This document shows positions 19,801-29,151 of a stretch of 64,000 nucleotides of DNA, piece by piece; within the stretch, counting starts at the first letter, position 1; the number at the start of each line of letters is the position of its first letter. The position numbers were made by a program, and so were the translations under genes. The notes beneath the pieces are model-generated. The model worked only from the letters and a program-made list of their open reading frames with translations, ran no database searches and had not been told where the DNA came from. The DNA lies in contig JAJEKV010000241.1 in the NCBI GenBank assembly GCA_021234155.1, positions 434,001 to 498,000 on the forward strand, written 5' to 3'. This DNA comes from Isoetes taiwanensis. Lineage: Eukaryota > Streptophyta > Lycopodiopsida > Isoetales > Isoetaceae.

Positions 19801-22563
19801 TTTTTTTTTTTTTTTTTTTTTTTTTTTTGAAGGATGAAACTAAATAATATTAATATAGAGAAAGTACAAGAGGAGCGATACTAGGGTACCCCTGCCCAAC
19901 CATGAGCGAGCACCCACACATCACATATAGCTACCTACGACTCATGGGATAAATCTACCAATGCTGTCTACAATGAAAAGGGTCCTTTCCCAAACCGCTG
20001 CCTTAAACTGCTCCTTCCGAGGAGACGCCAGGTACGAGAGATATAATTTGTACCTTAACTGCGGGATCAACACCCGAGGCTGCACCTCCTCATTCCTGAA
20101 AACCTTCATGCGCCGACGCTTCCAAATGAGCCACACTAACCACGCCTTACACAAATGGAAGGCTAGACTCTGCGGCTGAGACCACCCAGGAGGATACACT
20201 CCCAACAGAACCTGTTGACTCTGGAGCGAGGTGTGAAAGAGGCGCTGGACCCATTGCCATGCCGGTTGGATATCTGCGCAGAGAAACATGCAATGCTCCA
20301 GGGTCTCCGCACAGGCACCACACATAGGACATCTGTCACTGATCCGCGGATTGATCCTGTGCACCCATGTATTTACCCTCAGGGACCGGTGCACTATCTG
20401 CCATAGCAGCACCCGAATCTTGGGGGGCGAGATTGGATTCCACACCCACCTCCAGATGTTGCCCCAGTCATCTCCTGGCACCTGGAGGCTCCAGCCATCC
20501 GAGGGAGGCAGCTCATCCTGAATAGCCAAAAGCTCATAGCATGACTTCACAAAATTCGAGGGGTCAACTTTTGGATGACAACTCCACACCCGCCCGGACG
20601 CCTGCGGGGGATTCAGCGGGAGCACATTAGCCACCCGTGCCCAAATAGCACAGTCCCGTTCCTGAAGTCGGAACTTGTGGCGAAAAAGCTGCCAGGGTGC
20701 AAGCTGGCCATCCATATACCACTCCCCCACTGTCAGAACGCCATGCTGTGCCCATCTGCGCTGGATCCGCGGATCAACGGATGCAGCCAGCACCTGAGGT
20801 GCAGCACCAGGGCCGAGCGGGATCCACCATGGCGATGCGTCTAACTGAATACTACCGGCGGCGTCGATGGCAAATAGCGGGCGGACCTGCTCCCATGCGC
20901 GCAAGAGCCCCTTCAGGAAGGGAGAAGCGTTAGCATATGGCCTGATATCTGCAAATAACGCCCACGGAAGCTGCACAGGCACGGACGGCTTACGGAACAC
21001 AATCGAGTGCGATAGCGACTGATACAGTAAGACCATGCCTGGAGAATCAAGCGCATTCTCCAGGATTGCAAACACGAACTTGGACAATAGGATCTTGCCA
21101 TGGAGCGAGAGGTCCAAGAAGCCGAGTCCCCCGGCAGCTTTGGGGCGCACACATTTCCACCAGGCCACCTTGACAACCGCCCCCTCCTCGTTACCACCCC
21201 ACACAAAGTTACGGACCATAGAGGAAATTTCCCGAACCTTGCTCTCCGGTGCCAGGACAATGGATGCCATATAAATATGCGTGGAGCACAAAACGGACTT
21301 CGCCACCGTGACCCTACCAGCCATGGAAAGCTTCCCCCCCTTCCACCAGTTAAGGTGCCGCCGCAGCCCCACCAGAATGTCCTCCCAAATGCCTGCCGCC
21401 GAGATGTCGATGCCAAACGGGATCCCCAAAAGCTTAGAACATGTGCCCTGCGGCTGCGTCCGCCAAGGAAATTGGGATACGACCACGGGCATGGGATCTG
21501 CCGCCGGCCATAACGCCGAGCACTTCGACCAATTCATAAGACAGCCCGAGGCGAGGGAGAATGCATCCAGTAACTCTTTCGTGTTCAGCAAATTCCTTTC
21601 ATCCGCCTGTAGGAAAAGGAAAGAGTCATCAGCATACTGACTCCCAATCTGCTGTGACCCGTCTGCCATCCTCAATCCCTCCACAATACCCGCCTGCACA
21701 GCCGAAATCAGGAACTGCGACAGGGCCTCTGCCACAATGGTGAATAGGAAGGGCGCCAGCGGGCATCCCTGGCGAACTCCGCGTCCGACACGAAAGACCG
21801 GCGACGACTCACCATGACAAAGGACAGTGGCCCTAGCCGATGTTAAGAGCTTCAGAGTCACTTCAGTAAAGCTCTCCCCACACCCAAAGGCGAGCATCAT
21901 CCTCTCCAAAAAGTCCCACCGAACACTGTCATAGGCCTTTGCAAAATCCAGCTTCAAGTACACTATCCGCTGACCTGTTTTGCGTGCCCAGTGAATGCCC
22001 TCAAATGCCGCCGCGACATTGTTGAGAATATGCCTGCCTGGAATGAAGCCAGACTGCATGGGGCAAATCGCCTCCTTCAAGACCACCTGCAACCTAAGTG
22101 ATAGGGCCTTTGCGATAATCTTATATACCGCCGAAAGAAGCGTGATCGGACGCCAATCCGAGATGGCGGAGGGCTCCTTCACCTTCGGTATCAAGGAGAT
22201 GCAGCCAGTGTTGAGTCTATAATCCAACGCCTCAGCCTGGAGAAGATCTTGATAAGTCTGCAGCACTGACTCCCCCACCCAATCCCAATATTCCTGAAAG
22301 AACTCCACCGGAATCCCATCCAGTCCCGGGCACTTATGAGGAGCCAGGGCGCGGCAAGCCTCCTCGAGCTCCTGCCTTGTAAACGGACGCTGTAATACCT
22401 GCCTTCTATCCGCCGGCACCTTACAAGATACCTTGCTGAGCACAATCTCCTCCATCACTTCAGAGAAGGGATATCTCTTCTCGTGAAAGAACTGAGAGAA
22501 ATGACAGAAAGTAGCCTGTTTAATATCGTTCGGCGAATGGAGAATGCGGCCATCAGGCAATTA
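19801..22563 (-). mobile_element. L1-type LINE, 5'-truncated, recent insertion
   Basis: The minus-strand element ends in a 28-base poly(A) tail (T-run 19801-19828) directly after CATCCTTC. It is flanked by the target-site duplication TCTTGGAATAATTCTT (19787 onward and 22564-22579). The 5' end is truncated inside ORF2, just upstream of the RT domain. The intact frame and clean duplication mark it as much younger than the sequence it sits in. Confidence 0.95.
19942..22560 (-). CDS. L1 ORF2 protein fragment: reverse transcriptase plus zinc-binding C-terminus
   Basis: 872 codons are open without a stop. Domains: RT from about residue 70 (CRALAPHKCPGLDGIPVEFF, ISDWRPITLLSAVYKIIAKA, LKLDFAKAYDSVRWDFLERM, GVRQGCPLAPFLFTIVAEAL, QYADDSFLF with catalytic YADD), thumb/connection, then zf-RVT near residue 720 (RCPMCGACAETLEHCMFLC) and VWLIWKRRRMKVF near the end. 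The apurinic endonuclease is absent because of 5' truncation, and the frame enters from the truncation edge (first codon TTG), so no native start exists. The protein would reverse-transcribe its RNA at the target site, but this copy lacks promoter and endonuclease. Confidence 0.95.
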   Translation of the reverse strand: MPDGRILHSPNDIKQATFCHFSQFFHEKRYPFSEVMEEIVLSKVSCKVPADRRQVLQRPFTRQELEEACRALAPHKCPGLDGIPVEFFQEYWDWVGESVLQTYQDLLQAEALDYRLNTGCISLIPKVKEPSAISDWRPITLLSAVYKIIAKALSLRLQVVLKEAICPMQSGFIPGRHILNNVAAAFEGIHWARKTGQRIVYLKLDFAKAYDSVRWDFLERMMLAFGCGESFTEVTLKLLTSARATVLCHGESSPVFRVGRGVRQGCPLAPFLFTIVAEALSQFLISAVQAGIVEGLRMADGSQQIGSQYADDSFLFLQADERNLLNTKELLDAFSLASGCLMNWSKCSALWPAADPMPVVVSQFPWRTQPQGTCSKLLGIPFGIDISAAGIWEDILVGLRRHLNWWKGGKLSMAGRVTVAKSVLCSTHIYMASIVLAPESKVREISSMVRNFVWGGNEEGAVVKVAWWKCVRPKAAGGLGFLDLSLHGKILLSKFVFAILENALDSPGMVLLYQSLSHSIVFRKPSVPVQLPWALFADIRPYANASPFLKGLLRAWEQVRPLFAIDAAGSIQLDASPWWIPLGPGAAPQVLAASVDPRIQRRWAQHGVLTVGEWYMDGQLAPWQLFRHKFRLQERDCAIWARVANVLPLNPPQASGRVWSCHPKVDPSNFVKSCYELLAIQDELPPSDGWSLQVPGDDWGNIWRWVWNPISPPKIRVLLWQIVHRSLRVNTWVHRINPRISDRCPMCGACAETLEHCMFLCADIQPAWQWVQRLFHTSLQSQQVLLGVYPPGWSQPQSLAFHLCKAWLVWLIWKRRRMKVFRNEEVQPRVLIPQLRYKLYLSYLASPRKEQFKAAVWERTLFIVDSIGRFIP

Positions 22564-22699
22564 TCTTGGAATAATTCTTAAAAACTGCTAAAAACATCTT
22601 ACGATATAGCCTCATTTACCTCCTTTGCCTCATATGCAACGTGTAGTTCCTAATGCCAATCACTAGCTAGTTTGGTCGAAAATTTGGACAAGAACATTC

Positions 22700-23288
22700 G
22701 TCCAAAGCAGCCTAATATGGTGATGCTTGGGGGAGTGACTATAGGAGCAAGAGAAAGAGAAATAAAGACTATTATATCCTATTATGTCAAATCATGGAAC
22801 CAAATGTTTACAACATAACATCCAATGTTAAATTAAGGCTTATAAATCAGTTAAAAGACCTTAAGAAAAGGCAATTTAAAAATAGTTGAACCTTTTTAAT
22901 TATGAATAGGAAAAGTGAAGAGAAGGGCATTGAGATAATGCAACCGCAAGTATATAGCAGGACTTGAAAAATATGCAGAATTAAGTTTTGTGGATCTTCA
23001 GACTATAGAAGAAGTCGCAAAGGAAGATATTGCAACGGAAAGAAAGTTAGATCAAGATTTTATAACCTATAATATATGGGATGGATATCCAGACGATAAG
23101 AGCAACAACAAAGCAAACACCTTCAAGACCTCAAACAAAGGGAACAAGAGGCTAAGATTTAATACGAGAAATAACCAGGAAAACTCGCAAAAAACACGAT
23201 GGAAAAATCAACATGATAGAGCTTCATCAAGGATAAGCAGATGCTTCTATTGTGAAGGGCCACATCTTAAAGTAGAGGTCCAAAACTA
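22700..23288 (+). pseudogene. Ty3/gypsy gag C-terminal fragment with zinc knuckle
   Basis: From about 22975 the frame reads YAELSFVDLQTIEEVAKEDI, NIWDGYPDDKSNNKANTF, a basic stretch and SRISRCFYCEGPHLKVEVQN, where CFYCEGPH is the first half of a CCHC knuckle; the last Cys is lost. Upstream 22700-22970 is decayed. This gag is different from the one at 3831-4654. Confidence 0.65.
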
Positions 23289-23459
23289 AACAAGAGGAGA
23301 AAGAAACGAATCCTCTCGGCCTATCGGCCTTGAGGGTTATTTCCCACAGTCTGCGAGAGGGGAGGGTTGACCTCCCTTAAATCATAGGTCGAGCAGTTTA
23401 TCCAAGCTTGCTACAGATTGACCAGTATTTTCAAATCACTAGCCCATATTTTTGAAGCT

Positions 23460-23635
23460 TTAGTCTGCTCCAGAAGCAACATATAAGTTTAGGCTGCCCC
23501 AGAGGCAACATAGCATGGCCCAACAAATAGAAGCAGGCAACAGAAACATCTCCATACGGGCAACAGAGCATCTCCAAGCAGGCATCTCAAAACGGATAAT
23601 ATGGCATCTCCAAGCGGGCAACAGAAGCAGGGCTA
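23460..23635. repeat. Short imperfect tandem repeats
   Basis: Blocks like GGCAACAGAAACATCTCCA, GGGCAACAGAGCATCTCCA, CAGGCATCTC and GGCATCTCCAAGCGGGCAAC repeat with about 30-40 bp spacing next to the LTR-like region. They look like a small minisatellite with units of CAACAGA and CATCTCCAAG(C/A)GGG. Confidence 0.5.
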
Positions 23636-24605
23636 TGACGTCCCCTTCTCGTATACGACGCCCTGATCATATAGAACTGGAGTTCATCCCTCCCGACAGT
23701 GCAAGCTATCATCAGGCCCTCGATGGTGAGCAAGAACCCGACGAGGAAGAATGGACGTGTCATTCATCCCATCTCCCTCGGACCTACCTAGCTGCAGAAG
23801 CACATCAAACATGAGCACATCACATCAAATAACATACATATTCACATCGAAGGATGGCTCACCATAACATAGCATCTGTAGCAACAACATCAATAACATC
23901 AACATAAGAGGAATCCTACCCAAGGCTCAGACTCAAGAGGATCGACTGACAGCTCGGGTCTCCAGAGGTCAAAGCAGACAGACTTTATAACAATGGACTT
24001 GGTTGGCATAGAACATGGTCAACGGGTAGTCCACTCCATCAGGCATGTCCATTTTTTAGATCTTCCTCTTCACCGCAGTTTTCAGCGCCTTCGATGACAT
24101 GAAGACCGCCGTCAACAAACGTGACGCCCTGAAATCAGGTCAGTTTCCGCGTTTTTTCGGAGCACTTCTCAAATTTAGCACTTTCTCCGATGAATTTGCC
24201 CTGTGCGCCTAAGCTCTGAAGCCCTTGAGGCCATGCTCATGTAACTCCGTACCAGAGAGTTAGCATCAAGATCCAGAATCGGAGCTGGTCCAGCCAAGAT
24301 TTCCATCCACAGCATCGGCCGTAGGTACCAAGTTCTGGATTGCTTTGAATTGTTTTGGACTGTTTTGGGTCCCACTATTGCTCTCAGCATCGCGCCCTCA
24401 CTGCCCTTGCATAGACCCCCTTGATTTGCCCCTTTCGGGCTTTCTCTCTCTAGGGTTTACAATCTCTCTCTAGCCCCGAAAACCCCAAACGCCCAAAAGG
24501 TGCTCTGCCTGCCTTTCTGAGTCCCCAAATTGGATTCTAAGCACCTTCTAGGCAGCCAGAGACCCGTCCAACCTTGGCACCCTTTAACGTTGCCTTGTTC
24601 TCAGC

Positions 24606-25544
24606 ATGGCCCGTAAGATCAAACGTATGGCCCGGGAGACCCGTAAGGAGAAGAATTTCATTCGGCTGCCTGAGCCAGTCCCGTCCCGGCCCTATGACCC
24701 CACGATTGCGCCCTACCTTCGGACAGCCCCATCATTTGGGCCCCAGCGCCCTCTTCTGGCACCACCAGTCCCCGATGCCTCTTTAGCTGCGACTTTGGAC
24801 ATCCTTGATGCTCAGCTCCAGTGCTTGCCTCCGGGGGTACTTGATGGGATCCACACGGTCCGTGCCACTGCCACTCTCACCGAGACGTCTGCCCAGTTGC
24901 CACTGGCAGGCTGGGTCCAGTTACTAGAATTGCTGCTACGGTCTGTGGGGCACAGCCCGGCCAGTTCCAGTGGTGGGTCACCAGCAGCGGCTACAGGGCC
25001 CTCCCATGCACAGGCGAGTGGTCTGCCTATGACCGCTGACACAGTCTCCATGTCTGCACAGCCTCCTCCAGAGGATTTGCCGCCCCCTGTCCAGGCTGCG
25101 GCCGAGGTCCCGCTCCCCGATGCTGGTACGGCCACAGCTCACTCACCGGCCCTTTCTCTGCGCATTGTGGGCCTTGCGGAGACGGGTGATTTGACCCCCA
25201 CAGAGCAGGCGGCCTCTTTTTTTGCTCAGGAGATGCACATCCATGCCGACGGCATCCTTTCAGTACAGCGGGTGGGAGCAGCACGTCCCGACCGCCCCCG
25301 CCATCTCTTGGTTTGCTTTCAAAATGCTCTTTCCAGGCTGCACGTCTTGCGACATGGCAATCATTTGAAGGGGACCACCTTCTCAGTGCAGGAAGATTTG
25401 ACTCCGGTGCAGCTCTGCAGACGGAAAGAGGAATTGTGCCGGGTCCGTGAGGCCCGCCTGCAGCAGAAATGGGCAGTGTACAGAGGCGGTCGAGCTATCA
25501 TTAGGGATCAATGGCCAACTGATCCCTGGGCAGTCTTGGTCTAG
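24606..25544 (+). CDS. LINE ORF1-like protein (312 aa)
   Basis: The intact frame starts with a basic segment (MARKIKRMARETRKEKN), has a Pro/Ala/Ser-rich middle (residues about 20-170), and a C-terminal half with SLRIVGLAETGDLTPTEQA, PRHLLVCFQNALSRLHVLR, GTTFSVQEDLTPVQLCRRKE. The latter aligns with 29352-29888 (DRPRVVTFTVRDAQVKAAIL, GTVLYVDRDLTPAQQEDRRH), the ORF1 of a full LINE relative. Such L1-ORF1-like domains (RRM-like plus C-terminal domain) bind RNA as nucleic-acid chaperones; that role is inferred. The frame is uninterrupted, unlike most of the neighbourhood. The ATG at 24606 follows the long leader and fits the start of the basic segment. Confidence 0.75.
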   Translation: MARKIKRMARETRKEKNFIRLPEPVPSRPYDPTIAPYLRTAPSFGPQRPLLAPPVPDASLAATLDILDAQLQCLPPGVLDGIHTVRATATLTETSAQLPLAGWVQLLELLLRSVGHSPASSSGGSPAAATGPSHAQASGLPMTADTVSMSAQPPPEDLPPPVQAAAEVPLPDAGTATAHSPALSLRIVGLAETGDLTPTEQAASFFAQEMHIHADGILSVQRVGAARPDRPRHLLVCFQNALSRLHVLRHGNHLKGTTFSVQEDLTPVQLCRRKEELCRVREARLQQKWAVYRGGRAIIRDQWPTDPWAVLV

Positions 25545-25559
25545 CCCTGGGTTTTGAGT

Positions 25560-25740
25560 GATAACGGGGCTTTGTCCCCATGTTTTGTTGTAACGGGGCT
25601 TCGTCCCCATGTTTTGATTGGTTTTTGGTTGGGCTTCGGCCCACGGTTCTGGTGGGGCTTCCGCCCCCTTTGTTTGTTCTGGTCCCATAGCCCGATTGGG
25701 CTCCGTGGACGTTATCTTCCTTCCTTCCTTCCTTCCTTCC
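25560..25740 (+). repeat. Hairpin array and microsatellite tail of the ORF1-only LINE
   Basis: After the stop codon come GGGGCTTTGTCCCC, GGGGCTTCGTCCCC, GGGCTTCGGCCC and GGGGCTTCCGCCCC, four GC stems with short loops, one an exact UUCG tetraloop. Then the terminal hairpin AGCCC-GATT-GGGCT (25689-25702) and (TTCC)6 (25716-25740). Confidence 0.8.
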
Positions 25741-26479
25741 TATGCATAATTTGCAGATAGGCTGATGAGTCTTGGAGTCTGACCATAGGCTGCCAGGTGC
25801 ATAGCCAAAGGGGCTACTCCTGGATTACATCTCCCCAGTTCCCGATGAGGCAGGAGGAGATCAATCCCCTCCAGAAGATGCATGCCAGTTATGGGTGGGC
25901 TAAGAGCCACTGCTCGTCTACGACTTCAACCCCATTGAAGGTGACGCATCACCCAAAAGGTGTCGAGCCCATACCTTGCCCACACTCAGTGGCAAGCTAT
26001 TAGGTCGAGCCCATAGTATTCCCCGGTAGGCTTTACACACGAGAGGGATCAATAGTAACCGGACAAGTCTTCCTTGTCAGGCAGTCTATATCCGCCACCC
26101 ACAGCCAGGCGAGCTCTTATGAACAGGCCGCATTAATTGGGAATTAATGAGGCTAGCTAGATACATAATCTACTAAGGCTTTCAGGATCTCTACCCCCCT
26201 CGCACAGAGATAAACATCATCATCCATAGAACTAAAATACAGAATAACATTTAATCTATCTACCTAAACATACATGGTTAGGTTCCTTCGTTAGAGGCTG
26301 AGATCTTGGAATCTATAGTCCTCTAAGGCTAATAGAAGATGCTAACTCAGCCTAATGCCAGTCGAGAAGTCGGCATTGCATAACAGATTGACCACATACC
26401 GGATCCTTAACTCGCTCCAACTCCAGAAAGGCATCCATGATCTGGATCTGGCCTGAGACAATCGAATACGCGTGAGCTA

Positions 26480-26922
26480 TTGGGCAATACTGGCTTCGCA
26501 GCATCTGGCAAGGCGGAATGACGTAGGCGATTGGTCAAAATGGTTCTTCTGGCTATTTATCCGGATGCTTGGAATAAGTTGCGGAGCCAAGCATTTCATT
26601 TAGCATCAGGATGGTTGTTGTGGTCCATCTGGAAGCGCAGAAGACTGTGTATCTTTCAGGGTTGGATATTCCTCCTGCAGTTGTCCTCCAGGACGCACAA
26701 GCTACAATCGCTAAGGCTTACCATTGTTCTTCGCTTGCTCCTGCCAAGCGACAGTTGATATTTGAGTCCTATTTGAGTGTGCTGTCTTATGCATAGGCTG
26801 GTGGTTCTACTCAGTGGATCATGATTATCCTCTGAGACTTTATTCCTGCCTCTGCATTTGTATTTTCCTTTTGGCTTGGAGTTTCAATAAAGTTTGTCGT
26901 CCTTCAAAAAAAAAAAAAAAAA
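26480..26922 (+). mobile_element. L1 3' end, heavily 5'-truncated
   Basis: The plus strand encodes VLLAIYPDAWNKLRSQAFHL then LLWSIWKRRRL, the C-terminus of a plant L1 ORF2, then a 3' untranslated region with AATAAA (26886-26891) and CCTTC followed by 17 A (26906-26922). It matches the minus-strand L1 fragment at 47551-48773. Confidence 0.85.
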
Positions 26923-27218
26923 GGGTTCTTGGAGACTGGAATCCAAAAAAGGAGACACTTTTAGGGTTCTTGCCTCTTTATGCCCACGTTTTAGGCTTAG
27001 GGTCTAATGGGCCATATGGCTCATATGGGATATTGCCACATGGCAATATAGGATATATTCACATGTTGCATAACATGGGCAATATAATAGGTTCTAATGG
27101 TTGTATCCCATGGTACAATCCTTTACGGTCATCGTGTACATGTCGTCATAGTCGATGTACTAGTGATGTGGCAGTATAATATACGTATCTATATCGTATA
27201 TTATCCTGGAATGTCACA

Positions 27219-28284
27219 TTCTCCCCACCTTGCATTGATGATGTCCGCATCATCACGAGTCTTCTTATCTTGAAATCCTGCATTAACTTTGCAATATATT
27301 TAATTACATACTTACTAGCTTAGACAAGATTTAAGCGATTAGTTCCAATAGTAAAATTATATTTACTCTAGGTTTTACCACTATTTATGACGTTTACCTA
27401 GGTCTTAGCACGATTATATGAACATATCATAGTTTAGACTATAATGTTACATAGATAAGGTTTTAATTATCATTCACAAGAATTGGACATATGCTTCTTA
27501 TTCTTCCTTGGGTTTTGCATTAGCTTTAGAAGTATATACCTAAGATACACCTAAATGTATATGAAATTAATTTATTTTTTACAAGGACCCTCAAGGTCGT
27601 ACATGTATCCTTGGAAGGAATTACATCCTTACCACGGTTTAGTTAACATCTTAAATAAGCATTACCTTGGAACCCTGCATGATCCCTGCTGGACTCCTTT
27701 AATGCATGCAATTAAAATAATTACCTTAAGGTAATATTCCCATATTAGCATTATAGTAGTATTGGTCCAATAGTATTATATTTAATTACTGTTCTATGAT
27801 AACTTTAAGGCCTTTAAAATATACCTTCGTGCAATTATCGAGGCAATACTTATACTTTATAAATTATTCTAATTATTTATCACATAGCTGGGGTTTATAT
27901 CATCGGATCCAAGTGTTGAACGTGCAACTCTCGCTAGCTACTTGGTTAGTGATGTATCAACCTTACATGTATATACTTTACAGTCGATAGAGGACCCTAT
28001 GAAGGTTATTTAAATGCCTTTGAAGGAATTACATCCTTACAAAGATTGAACTAAGATTTTATGTAATTATTTTCTTGCTTTATTTCAGATATTAAGATAT
28101 CTACACAAGACAAAATTATCTATGCAGTTATTATGAGCATATAATTTATCAACAAGACATTAAAGCTTATGATGCATGCCCTCATGGAGTGCTCTCAATG
28201 CAGGCTACTAGCTCATTCCTAGGTATGAATGCAGGCAATTGATTATGATTTAAGGAAATTATGTTTTTCCCATCACGCATTCTA
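27219..28284. other. AT-rich spacer next to the LTR
   Basis: The first 40 bp hold the polypurine tract and a trace of the pol end (on the minus strand GATGATGCGGACATCATCAA). The rest has no gene. A block GAAGGAATTACATCCTTAC, itself a near palindrome, occurs at about 27615 and 28023 within two longer related stretches. Confidence 0.45.
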
Positions 28285-29010
28285 TCTACACAGATGCAAA
28301 GCCTCTCCCCACCTTAGTTGTTGCACCCGCTAATGCTAGAATACATCCCCCCATTGAGCCAGTGTCGACTAATTTGGAGACGACTTGGCCGTTGCATTGC
28401 TTCCATTAATTCGCTCCCCCCCTTTGGATTGCAGAGCAATTGGCAACTCTACAAGATGGTCTTATCTCAGTCTCTAATAGCAAGGAAATGTTGCTTGCTA
28501 ATGAGGCAACACAAACAGCTACTGTTGAAGTTGAAATAGTTCAAGAAACACCTGATCAGGGAAAGGTTACAGTTATGGAAGAATACACAGAGGACAGTAC
28601 ACACTGCTCAGAGGCTCAAAACTTGGATTTTCCACTTGAATGCAACAATGAAGGCGTTCCAGAAAGGAAGGAAGGAAGGAAGGAAGGAAGGAAGGAAGGA
28701 AGGAAGGAAGGAAGGAAGGAAGGTAAGTACCTCTCTTTTATAACTCAAATGATCTTGCTTCCAAAGAAGATGCTCTGAATTTGTTTGAATTTATTCCGGT
28801 GGTTGCTCTGACAATGATTATGATAGTGATAAAGAGAACTAGAGAAAAGAAATTTTTTTGTCCACTAACTCTGTGGTTAATAATACCAAGAATGATTCTA
28901 AATCTAAAAAGAAAAAAAAGGCCTCTGCCAAGACAGATATCTTATCCTATCTCCATAAAACCCCTGCAGGAAACACTAGAAGTAAAAAGCACAGGAAAAA
29001 CAAATAATTG
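28285..29010 (+). pseudogene. L1 ORF1 C-terminal part
   Basis: Readable pieces are LPTLVVAPANARIHPPIEPV, LATLQDGLISVSNSKEMLLA, TVEVEIVQETPDQGKVTVME, a (GGAA)n microsatellite (28664-28723) that encodes RKEG repeats, an acidic CSDNDYDSDKEN and a basic end KSKKKKKASAKTDILSYLHK then TRSKKHRKNK and stop. The basic end is typical of plant L1 ORF1. Stops at about 28405 and frame shifts around the microsatellite show decay. ORF1 proteins coat the LINE RNA. Confidence 0.65.
28664..28723. repeat. (GGAA)n microsatellite inside L1 ORF1
   Basis: About 15 tandem GGAA units, in frame giving Arg-Lys-Glu-Gly repeats. It is not followed by the LINE hairpin, so it is not a microsatellite tail of an inverted LINE. 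Confidence 0.9.
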
Positions 29011-29041
29011 AGCCCCTTATTTCTGGCTTCTTGTTTCTTGT

Positions 29042-29131
29042 AATGAAGATAATTACTTGGAATGGGGGATTAAGAGCCCAATTAAGAGAAGAAGGATCAT
29101 TTCTCAGCTTAGACTCTACAAGGCTGACATT
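29042..29131 (+). pseudogene. L1 ORF2 endonuclease, first 30 codons
   Basis: MKIITWNGGLRAQLREEGSF-like codons, with the expected WN catalytic Asn and, in a shifted frame, IKRRRIISQLRLYKADI, break off at GACATT where the inner LINE starts. The domain continues at 33591. Confidence 0.8.
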
Positions 29132-29151
29132 CCGCAGCCCAAGATCGGAAG

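Larger units (their letters stand above)
18510..23178. repeat. Duplicated segment, copy B, interrupted by a young L1
   Basis: It repeats copy A in the same order: the CGAAGATGACGATCATT start, repeat R, decayed LINE stretch, and gag fragment. Differences are an extra about 110 bp near 18550-18650 and the L1 insertion at 19801-22563. Most shared stretches differ by scattered substitutions and small indels, so the duplication is not recent. Confidence 0.85.
24051..25740 (+). mobile_element. ORF1-only LINE derivative (non-autonomous), (TTCC)n tail
   Basis: The insertion interrupts the LTR homology exactly between 24050 and 25741. It contains a pyrimidine-rich 5' untranslated region of about 555 bp, one ORF1, and a 190-bp 3' end that closes with a hairpin and (TTCC)6. 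The 3' end and ORF1 match the non-L1 LINE at 29132-33590, but endonuclease and RT are missing. It is comparable in design to mammalian HAL1 elements. Confidence 0.82.
23636..27218 (-). repeat. Diverged LTR of the gypsy family, interrupted by two LINE insertions
   Basis: The right end reads ATATCGTATATTATCCTGGAATGTCACA, the same outer end and hairpin as the LTR at 8872-10516. Immediately outside, the minus strand has AAGGTGGGGAGAA, a polypurine tract, so this is a 3' LTR. The left end near TGACG at 23636 is less certain. Inside, blocks such as ACATCTCCCCAGTTCCCGAT and GGTCAACGGGTAGTCCACTCC align with the first LTR. It is split by 24051-25740 and by the L1 end near 26480-26922. Confidence 0.75.

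Noticed and set aside
28664-28723. (GGAA)n as the tail of an inverted LINE
   Set aside because: The terminal hairpin and GTGGACG block expected next to it are absent.
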